The notes below the pieces were generated by a model. It did no database searches. It was not told the DNA's origin and saw nothing but the letters and a program-made list of their open reading frames with translations. A stretch of DNA of 60,987 nt. Source: Actinomycetes bacterium (lineage in GTDB: Bacteria; Actinomycetota; Acidimicrobiia; Acidimicrobiales; Acidimicrobiaceae). Positions 19,398-27,389 of this stretch are shown one piece after another; position 1 is the first letter of the stretch, and each line of letters begins with the position of its first letter. Location: contig JAJYNL010000010.1 in the NCBI GenBank assembly GCA_021786375.1, forward strand, positions 1-60,987, in the 5' to 3' direction. The position numbers were made by a program, and so were the translations under genes.

Positions 19398-20119
19398 CAG
19401 TCCCTACCTCCGAGGCCCTGCAAATAGGAGGTGATTTCCTCCGACCACATTACGTCCCCGTACTGGCGGTCCAGATCGAAGAGGGAGACGGCATGAGAGA
19501 TGACGAAACGGTCAAATACGCAGTCGGCCGGGATCAGGGCGCGGAAGTTCAGTGAGACGGCGTCCACCACGGTGGCGCGCACGCAGTTGGAAGTGGAGCC
19601 CCCGGCAACGATGACCGTATCGACGCCACGGTCGATGAGCAGCTGCACCAAGGGGGTACCCACGAAGGCGGAGGGCTTCTTCTTGACCAGCACGAACTCG
19701 CCCGCGACCGGTGCGATCTCGTCGGCGATATCCGCGCCGGGCGTGCCTTCCAGGCACCATCCGTCGATGGGGAGGATGCTACGCTTCCGTCGGTAGACCC
19801 CGGCGTCGCTCCCATCTGCGGCCAGCTCGAACTTGGTGTAGATCACCGGGATGCCGGCTCGTCGAGCGGCGGCCAGCAGGGCCGCGGTTTGCTTGAGCGC
19901 CAGGCGGCCCGCCTCCCCACAGGAGGAGGGGAATACGGCCAGTTCCCCATCTCCTAGAGCGGCTGATCCGACCATGTACTTTTGCACATCGATCAAGAGG
20001 AGCGCCGGCCTGGTGCCGGCTCCTGCCCGACGCGCGAAGCCGGCGCGGGTGACCTTTTCGGCTTCCTCGGCGCTCAGGTAAGGCGTCCATAGAGAGGATG
20101 GAGGTTTGGAATTGCTCAC
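19397..20119 (-). CDS. isochorismatase-family amidase
   Basis: 240 residues from GTG 20119, which overlaps the stop of the gene upstream (GTGA). The catalytic set is Asp44 (LLIDVQ), a lysine in LVKKKPSAF (about 146-148) and Cys179 (GGSTSNCVRAT), the triad of cysteine hydrolases such as N-carbamoylsarcosine amidase, maleamate amidase and RutB. These release ammonia from a linear amide or carbamoyl compound. Next to a PuuE-type ring-opening enzyme, a half-amide hydrolase is the natural reading. A longer upstream frame exists but is out of keeping with the family and overlaps the neighbour fully. Confidence 0.88.
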   Translation of the reverse strand: MSNSKPPSSLWTPYLSAEEAEKVTRAGFARRAGAGTRPALLLIDVQKYMVGSAALGDGELAVFPSSCGEAGRLALKQTAALLAAARRAGIPVIYTKFELAADGSDAGVYRRKRSILPIDGWCLEGTPGADIADEIAPVAGEFVLVKKKPSAFVGTPLVQLLIDRGVDTVIVAGGSTSNCVRATVVDAVSLNFRALIPADCVFDRFVISHAVSLFDLDRQYGDVMWSEEITSYLQGLGGRD

Positions 20120-21039
20120 TCGCCTTCCCCTCCCGTGCCGGGCCGCTGCCGGATGCCGAGCAGCTCCATGGCCCGGTAGACGACCGGATAGTCGATAAGC
20201 ACCCCATCGAGGCCGACCGCTGCCCGGCCCGCGCTTTCCGCCTCCTCGAATGCGGCAACTATGCGGCGGGCGCGCTCCAGCGCCTCGGCGCTGGGTTGGA
20301 AGACCTCCTCGATGACCGGAACCTGGTCGGGGTGGATGGCGTGCTTGCCTCCAAAACCGAGGCGCTTGGCGTGATGAGCCTCGGTGCGCAGTCCGTCCGG
20401 ATCGCGATAGCGGGGGTAGGAACCGTCGTCCGGGGGAAGCAGCCCTGCCAGCCGGGAGGCCAGCACCAGCTCTATCTTGGCTGCCTCCAGGGTGGGCGAG
20501 AGCCCATCCGGATCCGGCCATTCCAGGCCGATGTCGCGGGAGAAGTCACCGGCTCCGAAGCCAAGGCGCTCGAGCCGTCCTCCCACCGCCGCGATGGCCC
20601 GGGCGTTGGCCAGGCCCCGCACGGTCTCGATGCTTGCCATCACCTTCACGGTTCCCGGGTGCAGCCCCTGCTCATGCTCGGCTGAGCGGAGTAGCTCGTC
20701 TATCTCGATGAGCTGGCCGGCTTCCTCGACCTTTGGGACGACGATCCCCCTGAGTCCCGGAAGTGCGACGGCGGCGATGTCCGCCCGCCCCCACGCGGAG
20801 GGTAGCGCGTTGATCCTGACCCAGAGGCGCTCGGTCCCACCCGCGATGGTGATGTGCTCAGCGGCTATCGCACGCGCGGACTCCTTAAGCCCGATCGCCA
20901 CCGAGTCCTCGAGGTCGATGATGCAGGGAAGCGCACCGAAGCCGGCAATCTTGGCCAGCTTCTCTTCGCTGGTGGCCGGAACGAAGAGCATGGAGCGGAA
21001 GTGTCCCCCTTGGGGATCCTCAACAATGTTCGCGCTCAC
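20116..21039 (-). CDS. CitE-type CoA ester lyase (HpcH/HpaI family)
   Basis: 307 residues, a TIM barrel of the citrate lyase beta / malyl-CoA lyase family. RSMLFVPATSEEKL opens the barrel, IDLEDSVA and WVRIN carry Mg and substrate residues, ASIETVRGL the Glu ligand, GAGDFSRDIG the Asp ligand, and GKHAIHPDQV the CoA-binding end. Members split beta-hydroxyacyl-CoA such as citramalyl-CoA, malyl-CoA or beta-methylmalyl-CoA into an acyl-CoA and a 2-oxoacid. In this island it is the likely carbon-carbon cleavage step. It overlaps both neighbours by 4 bases. Confidence 0.9.
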   Translation of the reverse strand: MSANIVEDPQGGHFRSMLFVPATSEEKLAKIAGFGALPCIIDLEDSVAIGLKESARAIAAEHITIAGGTERLWVRINALPSAWGRADIAAVALPGLRGIVVPKVEEAGQLIEIDELLRSAEHEQGLHPGTVKVMASIETVRGLANARAIAAVGGRLERLGFGAGDFSRDIGLEWPDPDGLSPTLEAAKIELVLASRLAGLLPPDDGSYPRYRDPDGLRTEAHHAKRLGFGGKHAIHPDQVPVIEEVFQPSAEALERARRIVAAFEEAESAGRAAVGLDGVLIDYPVVYRAMELLGIRQRPGTGGEGE

Positions 21040-22439
21040 GACGCGCTCCGTGCCAGTCGCGCAGCATCCTCGGCGGCGAGGAAGGCGAGGCCGAGGGCGG
21101 GGAGCAGCCCGTTACCGGCCAGATACCCCGACGCACCATGCCCGGACATGCCAACCGCCGCACCTCCGGAGGCGTAGAGATGGCCGACACGCGTGCCGTC
21201 GTGGCGGAGAACCGCAGCGTGCTCGTCGACCCGGAGGCCACCCTGGGTGTGGAAGAGCGCGCCGGTTACCCGGACCCCCCCCAGCCGGCCGCTCAGGGTG
21301 TGTGGCCACCAGCTGCGCCCGAAGGCATCCGCCTTGCCCTCTTCGGAGCTGGCCTTGGCGTCCGCCACGGTGGCGGCGAGCTTGGCGGCATCCAGCCCGA
21401 AAAGATCCGCCAGCTCCTCGACGCTCTCGGCCCACTTGAGCGCGCCGGCCTCGACCGTGGCCCGGAAGTCGTCGAAAGGCCGGCACTTGTCGAAGATGTA
21501 ATCGTCGATGACGGCGATTGCCGTACCCCCGGGCTGGGCGAGCACTTCGGCGGCGTACTCGGAGTATCCGCGGGACTCGTTCCCGAAGCGCCTGCCCTCA
21601 CTGTTCACGAGGATTCCACCATGCATGATGGTCGCCCATCCCAAAAGCGTTGCGTAGGGCACCGCCAGAGCGGCATGCCCCTGGTAGGCGTCGAGGCAGT
21701 CGGCTTGTGCCCCAAGTGCGAGGCCGATGCGCAAGGCGTCGCCCCTGGACTCGGCGCTCCCATGATAGGTCGCCCCTGCGATCTCGGGGATGTAGCGCTC
21801 CACCATCTCCCGATTGGCCCCGTAGCCGTTGGTGGCCAGGAGAAGCGCACCGCAATCCACGGTCTCCCGCGAGCCGTCGGGGAATTCGATCACCGCCGCG
21901 AGTCCGTCGCCGGCTTGCTGGGCATCCACCAGGCGCGCCGGAGCGAGGATGTCGATCCTCGGATCCGCCTCGGCTTTGGCAATCAGTCCTGCCAGCATCT
22001 TGGCGCCGCTGCGGCCAGGGACGGTGTGGCAGCGGAAATTGGTGTGCCCCGGGTAGGGGATGTCCGTGGCGAGCTCCATCGGGAGCCCCACGTAGTCGGC
22101 GAGCCAGGTCACCAGGCGCGCACCCACCTCGGTAAGCGCATGCGATACGGCCCGGTCTGCCATGCCCTTGGTCTTGGCCATCACGTCGGCCAGGAAGATC
22201 TCGGGGGAGTCGTCGATCCCGGCCTCCTTTTGCCACCGGCTGCCCGCGCCGGGGACCATAGCGGTCGACATCGCGGTGTTGTTCCCGTGGGCAAAATGCG
22301 GGCTGGCTTCCACCACCAGCACGCTAAGGCCCAACTCGGCCGCTCTCAAGGCGCCGGCCAGGCCGCCACCGGCTCCCGCCACCACCAGATCGGGCCTCAA
22401 GCCGTCCTTGCCGGCACCGGCCATTCCCTCTTCGCTCAT
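21036..22439 (-). CDS. FAD-dependent dehydrogenase of the fumarate reductase / tricarballylate dehydrogenase type
   Basis: 467 residues from ATG 22439 with GGAG upstream. The FAD-binding Rossmann motif is VVAGAGGGLAGALRAAELG with the acidic VVEA end, then the FAD_binding_2 layout with LLATNGYGANREMV and, near the C-terminus, GLRVDEHAAVLRHDGTRVGHLYASGGAAVGMSG. The family includes fumarate reductase, 3-ketosteroid dehydrogenase and TcuA, which put in or remove a C=C bond next to a carbonyl. It is the first gene of the leftward operon and overlaps the CitE gene (ATGA). It may oxidise or reduce a dicarboxylate intermediate. Transcription starts from the shared promoter region 22440-22635. Confidence 0.85.
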   Translation of the reverse strand: MSEEGMAGAGKDGLRPDLVVAGAGGGLAGALRAAELGLSVLVVEASPHFAHGNNTAMSTAMVPGAGSRWQKEAGIDDSPEIFLADVMAKTKGMADRAVSHALTEVGARLVTWLADYVGLPMELATDIPYPGHTNFRCHTVPGRSGAKMLAGLIAKAEADPRIDILAPARLVDAQQAGDGLAAVIEFPDGSRETVDCGALLLATNGYGANREMVERYIPEIAGATYHGSAESRGDALRIGLALGAQADCLDAYQGHAALAVPYATLLGWATIMHGGILVNSEGRRFGNESRGYSEYAAEVLAQPGGTAIAVIDDYIFDKCRPFDDFRATVEAGALKWAESVEELADLFGLDAAKLAATVADAKASSEEGKADAFGRSWWPHTLSGRLGGVRVTGALFHTQGGLRVDEHAAVLRHDGTRVGHLYASGGAAVGMSGHGASGYLAGNGLLPALGLAFLAAEDAARLARSAS

Positions 22440-22479
22440 GGCTGTCTCCGTTCGCCTACCCAATCCAAAGCGGGCACTT

Positions 22480-22532
22480 GTTCCAAATAGCGGTACTGCT
22501 TTCCGACTTTAGCAAAAGGGTGGCACCTGCAA
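22480..22532 (-). promoter_or_regulatory. promoter P1 and 17-bp operator of the leftward operon
   Basis: Read leftward: TTGCAG (22532-22527), a 15-base spacer, TAAAGT (22511-22506), CGGAAAG (22505-22499), then the inverted repeat GTACC-GCTATTT-GGAAC at 22496-22480 just after the expected start point. The core (AAATAGC on the other strand) is identical to that of promoter P2 at 32280-32296, and TAAAGT plus CGGAAAG are also shared. This looks like a repressor or activator site for the island's regulator. Confidence 0.6.
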
Positions 22533-22535
22533 CTT

Positions 22536-22552
22536 GCGGAACGCCGTTCCGC
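22536..22552. promoter_or_regulatory. 17-bp perfect palindrome in the divergent promoter region
   Basis: GCGGAACGCCGTTCCGC is symmetric about its centre base. It lies between P1 and P3, just upstream of the P3 -35-like box. GGAAC...GTTCC arms are common in IclR-family operators. A related imperfect copy lies at 22595-22611. Confidence 0.55.
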
Positions 22553-22559
22553 GAATGCC

Positions 22560-22611
22560 TTGCACGAGGGTTGTGGGCGTGCTAAAAGTATTTGGCGGAA
22601 CAGCGATTCCG
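22560..22611 (+). promoter_or_regulatory. promoter P3 and operator of the rightward operon
   Basis: TTGCAC (22560-22565), a 17-base spacer and TAAAAG (22583-22588) form a plausible sigma-70-type promoter. The imperfect palindrome GCGGAACAGCGATTCCG (22595-22611) sits on the expected transcription start, where a bound protein would block RNA polymerase. It resembles the perfect palindrome at 22536. Confidence 0.5.
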
Positions 22612-22635
22612 ATTATCGGGACAAAGGTTCCAAGA

Positions 22636-23217
22636 GTGAATTGGGGGGTGCAAGAGGTGAAGGTCGAGCGCAACGAGCGCGCAAGGGAAGAGGTTCCGGC
22701 TCAATCGCTCGTCAAGATTGCCGAGGCCGCAATGCGTTTTGTCACCCAAGAGGCGGGGTTCGCGCAGGTCTACACCGTCAATCGGGAGGGCTTTCCGGTC
22801 GGGCGGACCATGGTGGCCGTGCTGAATCCGGATTGGAGCGTCAGCCTGGTGCAGCGCAAAGTGCACAAGCGCATCGGCCAGCTCCAGCGCAACCCCGATA
22901 TCGAGATTCTCTGGCTGGGGGATCCCTCTCCCGATTCGGTTAACGACCGGCCACATGTCTACGACTGGGGCCTGGCCATTCCGCGCGCCGTCTTCCTACG
23001 CGGACGGGCGCGCTTCATGAGTGACGAGGAGCTTGTGGAGACCTTCACCACCCAGACTGCTATCCAGAGGGCAAAGGGATTGACCAAGGCGCCTGAGCGG
23101 GATCGGGAGAACATCTTGGAGGAGCTGGCGGGCATCGTCGTCGATCCCGTGCAGGTCCGCGCGGAGGGCTTCGGTACCGGCGCGGAGTCCTTTACCTGGA
23201 GGGCGGGAGAACTTTGA
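22636..23217 (+). CDS. pyridoxamine-5'-phosphate-oxidase-like flavin/F420-binding protein
   Basis: About 193 residues if GTG 22636 is used (AAAGG nine bases upstream); GTG 22648 and 22657 are alternatives. The split-barrel fold is suggested by FAQVYTVNREGFPVGRTMVAVLN, then VSLVQRKVHKRIGQLQRNPDIEILWLG and AVFLRGRARFMSDEEL, the general PPOX pattern. Such proteins bind FMN, F420 or heme and act as oxidoreductases or sensors; the cofactor cannot be told. It is first in the rightward operon, and its stop overlaps the next start (TTGA). Confidence 0.75.
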   Translation: MNWGVQEVKVERNERAREEVPAQSLVKIAEAAMRFVTQEAGFAQVYTVNREGFPVGRTMVAVLNPDWSVSLVQRKVHKRIGQLQRNPDIEILWLGDPSPDSVNDRPHVYDWGLAIPRAVFLRGRARFMSDEELVETFTTQTAIQRAKGLTKAPERDRENILEELAGIVVDPVQVRAEGFGTGAESFTWRAGEL

Positions 23218-23612
23218 GTATCAGGACCATCCTGGGTTACGACATCGTCGAAGGTGTCTCGGAGGCGGAGTACGAACGCTGGCTCTTTGATATCCATGTG
23301 CCGGACATCCTGGCCAATCCCCACGTCGACCGCCTTTCCTTCAACAAGGTGCTGGGGCCGGTCGGTCGGGCGAGTGACGGCTCCGCCACAGCCGATGGTC
23401 AACTCACGTTCTACCGCATAGCCGAGATGGAATTCGCCGACATGGAGGCCTACCAGGCTTACCTCAAGTGGTTCGAGGAGCACCCGGTCCCCTCCTCCCG
23501 CGGCCCCGCGGGCCGCACGGCTTTCCGCTTCTACCTGATCACCGACTCCGTGGTTTGCGACCGCAGCGGTGATCTTCCCCCGTCGTTCCTGGACCTGCAA
23601 GGCGAATCGTAG
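23214..23612 (+). CDS. EthD-domain / dimeric alpha-beta barrel protein
   Basis: 132 residues from TTG 23214. The pattern YDIVEGVSEAEYERWLFDIHVPDI, then a middle LTFYRIAEMEFADMEAYQAYLKWF, fits the ferredoxin-like dimeric barrel of EthD and related small enzymes or accessory proteins. Members act in breakdown of ethers and aromatic compounds, and some catalyse cyclisation or isomerisation. The 4-base overlap with the preceding flavoprotein gene and the 2-base gap to the MmgE/PrpD gene show tight coupling. The specific role is unknown. Confidence 0.65.
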   Translation: MSIRTILGYDIVEGVSEAEYERWLFDIHVPDILANPHVDRLSFNKVLGPVGRASDGSATADGQLTFYRIAEMEFADMEAYQAYLKWFEEHPVPSSRGPAGRTAFRFYLITDSVVCDRSGDLPPSFLDLQGES

Positions 23613-23614
23613 CC

Positions 23615-25024
23615 GTGGGCCCCGAGGAGCGGCAGATGCACCCAGGCGTGGAGGGAATCCGGGAAGCGATCGAGCGCCTCGGCTCCTTTGCCGCCGACTT
23701 TTCGCTCGCCTCCCTCGGAGAGTCGACCATGGTGCAGCTGCGCAAGGTGCTCCATGACTCCCTGGCCGTCCTGGTATCCGGTGGGTTGCTTCCCGAGTCG
23801 CGCGGGATCGCTTCGGCGCTTCCGGCACCCGGAGGTAGATCAAGCGTCTTCGGGTCGGCCAAGCAGTTCGGCGTGATCGACGCCGCCTGGCTGAACGGCA
23901 CCGCCATGGTCGCGCTGGAGCTCGACGAAGGCAACAAGACCATCCGGGGACACGCCAGCGCACATGTGCTTCCCGCTGTCCTCGCCCTGGCCGAGGAGCT
24001 TGGCGCAAGTTCGAGAGACGCGCTCACCGCCTTCGTGGCCGGGCACGAGATCGCCAGCCGTTTCGGCGCCGCGGTACGCCTGAAGCCGGGGGTGCATCCC
24101 CACGGCACCTGGGGTGCGCTGGGTGCGGCAGCCGCCGCAGCCAAACTGATGGGCGCCGATGCCGCGGGCATCGCATCGGCGATCGACAACGCCGGTGCCC
24201 TCGCCATCGCCACGCCCTTCAGTGTCGCCACCAACGGAATGTGGATACGAAACGCCTGGGTCGGGGCCTCGAATGCCTCGGGGATCTGGGCGGCCACCGT
24301 GGCCACCGGCAGCGGCCGCACTCCGATCTTCGCGCCGGCGGCCGAGTCCCTGGGCGCAATCCTGGGTGAGATCGACGCGCGTGTGCTCAACGACGGGCTG
24401 GGCCGGAGCTGGTTCTTGGACAGCGGCTACTTCAAGATCCATTCGTCGTGTTCTTACACCCACCCTGCGGCCGACCTGGCTATCGGTGTCTTTTCCGAGC
24501 GTGGCCCGGTCCGGGCGGAGGACGTCGATGCCATCCTGGTGGAGACGCATCATCTTGGCGCCGGCCTCCGGTCACTGGAGTGGCCGACGCGGCTGGCCGC
24601 CATGTTCTCGATCCCCTGCGTCGTGTCGACCGCGCTCGGGGTCGGCCACTGCCTCCCTTCCGACTTCGGACTCGAGCAACGCTCCCTTGCGGAGCGCCGC
24701 GAGCTGGCCGCCAAAGTGGAGCTGGTGCACAACCCGGACTTCGACCGGGAACTGCCGGCGCGGAGAATCACCCGCATGACCATCGACTGGCGGTCTGGGG
24801 AAACGTCCGTCCTGCAGGCGGAGAACCCGGTCGGAGATTCGGCCTACCGTCCGCTTGACCAGGCGGCCATAGAAGCCAAGGCCGAGCGGTTGCTCGGCCC
24901 GGAGCTGGCAGCACGGGTGGCGGAAGCCACCGAGCTGCTGCTGTCCGGTGGAACGGCGGCGCAAGGGCCGCTGTCCGGCCTGCGCACGGCTGCTGCGCGC
25001 GCGGCCGGGGGATTGGAGGTCTGA
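23615..25024 (+). CDS. MmgE/PrpD family protein, paralog 1
   Basis: 469 residues from GTG 23615. The family pattern is clear: an all-helical first domain (LRKVLHDSLAVLVSGG, LNGTAMVALELDEGNK, AFVAGHEIASRFGAAV, HPHGTWGALGAAAAAAKLMG) and a second domain beginning around YFKIHSSCSYTHPAADLAIGVF. The family includes 2-methylcitrate dehydratase, cis-aconitate decarboxylase and iminodisuccinate epimerase, that is, enzymes acting on branched di- and tricarboxylates. It is one of three divergent copies in this island. Its stop lies 1 base before the racemase start. Confidence 0.88.
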   Translation: MGPEERQMHPGVEGIREAIERLGSFAADFSLASLGESTMVQLRKVLHDSLAVLVSGGLLPESRGIASALPAPGGRSSVFGSAKQFGVIDAAWLNGTAMVALELDEGNKTIRGHASAHVLPAVLALAEELGASSRDALTAFVAGHEIASRFGAAVRLKPGVHPHGTWGALGAAAAAAKLMGADAAGIASAIDNAGALAIATPFSVATNGMWIRNAWVGASNASGIWAATVATGSGRTPIFAPAAESLGAILGEIDARVLNDGLGRSWFLDSGYFKIHSSCSYTHPAADLAIGVFSERGPVRAEDVDAILVETHHLGAGLRSLEWPTRLAAMFSIPCVVSTALGVGHCLPSDFGLEQRSLAERRELAAKVELVHNPDFDRELPARRITRMTIDWRSGETSVLQAENPVGDSAYRPLDQAAIEAKAERLLGPELAARVAEATELLLSGGTAAQGPLSGLRTAAARAAGGLEV

Positions 25025-25025
25025 G

Positions 25026-25682
25026 ATGCTGAGAGTCAAGGCGATCGCCCCTCTGCGCCTGGACGAGCCGGAAATGGTTCGCCGTCAGGCCCGTTACTCG
25101 GCACTGGCGGGGCCGGAGATGAAGATCGTCCTTTTCAACCTGGAGGACAAGAACGCCCCTCTGCGGTTCGACTCCTTCGAGGAGATCGAGGCCTCCGAGA
25201 GGCTCACCTGGGAGGAGATCTCCCGCACCAGCCCCGAGCGGTTCGATGCGGTCCTTCCGGACTGCGTCCTCGACCCGGGCTTGGACAAGGCGGCCGATGC
25301 GCCCGTACCTGCCTACGGTATCCTGCGCCTGGCCGCAGGGCACCTGCACTCGCTGGGACGCCCGTACGCCGCGGTCACACGAAATGACGTGATCGGCCAA
25401 GTCCTGGAGGAGAAGGTGGCCGGCTACGGCTTTTCCTCGGTGCTGATGGGCCGCGAGGTGCTCGACATCGACTTCTGCTTCGTCTCCGAGGGCGCCGGCT
25501 GGAACGAGGCAATGGCCCCCGTCGCACGCAAGCTCGCCGACCGCGGCGTCACCGCCCTCCTCAACGGCTGCTCGGCGGTGGACATCGAAAACCGCACGCT
25601 GGAAGGCGTGGCCTTGATCGATCCGACCGAGATGGCGCTCGCGGTGCTCGGCCTCGCTCATCGGCTCGGTGCCGCGATATGA
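25026..25682 (+). CDS. Asp/Glu/hydantoin racemase superfamily enzyme (maleate isomerase-like)
   Basis: 218 residues from ATG 25026. The two catalytic cysteines of the superfamily are present: Cys80 (LPDCVLDPG) and Cys182 (LLNGCSAVDIE), in the two symmetric half-domains, with VTRNDV between them. Two-cysteine members include hydantoin racemase, aspartate/glutamate racemase and maleate cis-trans isomerase. The surrounding imide or hydantoin-type hydrolases favour hydantoin racemase or maleate isomerase. It overlaps the ABC ATPase start by 4 bases (ATGA). Confidence 0.82.
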   Translation: MLRVKAIAPLRLDEPEMVRRQARYSALAGPEMKIVLFNLEDKNAPLRFDSFEEIEASERLTWEEISRTSPERFDAVLPDCVLDPGLDKAADAPVPAYGILRLAAGHLHSLGRPYAAVTRNDVIGQVLEEKVAGYGFSSVLMGREVLDIDFCFVSEGAGWNEAMAPVARKLADRGVTALLNGCSAVDIENRTLEGVALIDPTEMALAVLGLAHRLGAAI

Positions 25683-27286
25683 CCCAAGCCGCCTCGCAGC
25701 CCCTGCTCTCCATCCGCAATCTGACCAAGTACTTCGGCGCGTCCGCGGCTCTGGACAACGTGTCGCTGTCGGTCGGCTACGGCGAGGTACGCGGCCTGGT
25801 GGGCCAGAACGGCTCCGGCAAGTCAACGCTGATCAAATGCCTGGCCGGTTACCACTCCCAGGATCTCCAATGGCGGCTCGAGCTACCCGGCAAGGAGCTC
25901 ACGCGTGCCCTGCACCCGGGCGAGATCACCGCTTTTGGCGTGGCCTTCGTCCACCAGGACCTGGGGGTGCTCGGCGACCTGAGCGTGCTCGAGAACCTGC
26001 TGCTGACCGAGTTTGCCACCGACCACCGGCGCTACATCGGCTGGGGCGACGAAAGGGCCAAGGCCAAGGCGATCTTCAAGCGTTTCGGCCTGGACCTGGA
26101 CCCGGCTGCCAAGCTTTCCACGCTGAGGCCGGTGGAGCAGGCCCAGGTGGCGATCGTCCGCGCCGTGCTGCAGCTGCGCAGCGCCAAGCAGGCAGACCAC
26201 CCGGGCGTTCTCGTGCTCGACGAAGCGACCACCTTCCTCGACCGGGCCGGCCGCGAGGGGATGTACGACCTCCTCAGGGCCGTCGCGGCCGAGGGATCCG
26301 GGGTCGTCTTCGTCTCCCATGACATAAACGAGGTCCTAAAGGTCTGTGACGCCGTCACCGTCTTGCGTGACGGGCGGGTGGTCGCGGATGCGCCCCGCTC
26401 CGAGCTGACGCACGACGACCTGGTGAGCCTGATCGTCACCGGAAAGCGTGGGGTCGAGGTCGTTTCCAGACCCGGGCGGCGCGCGGCGGTTTTGCCGGCC
26501 TCCTCGAGCCAGGCTTCCCTCGAGGTCGGGCACCTCTCGGGAGATCTGTTGAACGACGTTTCGCTAACTGTTCACCCGGGCGAGATCGTTGGGGTCACGG
26601 GAATTGTAGGTTCCGGCTGGGAGCTGGTGGTGGAGTACCTTTGCGGCGCCCGGCGGGCTGAGTCCGGCTCCTGCCGCCTTGGTGGCAAGACAATGGCCCT
26701 CGAAGCGATGAGTCCCGACAAGGCGCTTGCCCTCTCCATGGTCTACGTTCCCTCCGACCGCCTCCGCGAGGCGGTGGTGCCCGATCTTTCCTTGCGCGAG
26801 AATGTCATGCAGCCCGTGCTGGACAACTCCTTCGAGAAGGGCTGCCTGCGCCTGCGGCGCCTGACGGCGGCGTGCAAGGAGGTTCTGGAGCGATACGCGG
26901 TCGCACCCGCCGAGCCCTCCATGCCGGTTGGGCTTCTCTCCGGGGGGAATCAGCAGAAGGCGGTCCTGGCCAAGTGGCTACAGACCGATCCCCTGTACGT
27001 CCTGCTAAACGAGCCGACCCAGGGAGTGGACATCGGCGCGCGCCAGCGCATCTACGAGTTGGTTCGTGCCGCCGCTGGGCGTGGCGCGGCGATCATCTAC
27101 GCCAGCGCCGACTGGGAGGAAGTGGCCGGTATCTCCGATCGGGTGGTGGTCATCTCCGAAGGAAGAGTGGCGGAGCGGTTGGAGGGCGCGGGCATCTCCG
27201 TCGACGCCATAGCCCAGGCCGCTTATCTGGGTATGCGCCGGAGCGCGGACCTCTCCAAGGCCGCCGCGCTGCTGGAGGACCTCTAG
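25679..27286 (+). CDS. CUT2-type ABC importer, fused ATP-binding subunit (RbsA-like)
   Basis: 535 residues with two ATPase modules. Module 1 has Walker A GQNGSGKST, Walker B VLVLDEATT and the switch VSHD, but its signature motif is altered (STLRPVEQAQVA). Module 2 has a non-canonical Walker A (GIVGSGWEL), the strong signature LSGGNQQKAVLAKWL and LLNEPTQGVD. A degenerate second P-loop is normal for the ribose/xylose/galactose (CUT2) class. It powers the permease encoded next. Although called sugar-type, this class also imports other small polar compounds, so the substrate here is probably that of the island. Confidence 0.92.
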   Translation: MTQAASQPLLSIRNLTKYFGASAALDNVSLSVGYGEVRGLVGQNGSGKSTLIKCLAGYHSQDLQWRLELPGKELTRALHPGEITAFGVAFVHQDLGVLGDLSVLENLLLTEFATDHRRYIGWGDERAKAKAIFKRFGLDLDPAAKLSTLRPVEQAQVAIVRAVLQLRSAKQADHPGVLVLDEATTFLDRAGREGMYDLLRAVAAEGSGVVFVSHDINEVLKVCDAVTVLRDGRVVADAPRSELTHDDLVSLIVTGKRGVEVVSRPGRRAAVLPASSSQASLEVGHLSGDLLNDVSLTVHPGEIVGVTGIVGSGWELVVEYLCGARRAESGSCRLGGKTMALEAMSPDKALALSMVYVPSDRLREAVVPDLSLRENVMQPVLDNSFEKGCLRLRRLTAACKEVLERYAVAPAEPSMPVGLLSGGNQQKAVLAKWLQTDPLYVLLNEPTQGVDIGARQRIYELVRAAAGRGAAIIYASADWEEVAGISDRVVVISEGRVAERLEGAGISVDAIAQAAYLGMRRSADLSKAAALLEDL

Positions 27287-27389
27287 CCGTGCGCACGTGC
27301 CAGGCGATATCCCGGGCCCGCGGCGGCCTGACGGGGAGTTGTTGGAACGAGTCGTGCCAGGTCGTGCGACAGGAAAAGGGAGGGCAGCC

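Noticed and set aside
21138-22490. A 450-codon plus-strand frame over the FAD dehydrogenase
   Set aside because: The minus-strand gene has the FAD motif and overlaps its operon partner by 4 bases; the plus frame has no family features and would run through promoter P1.
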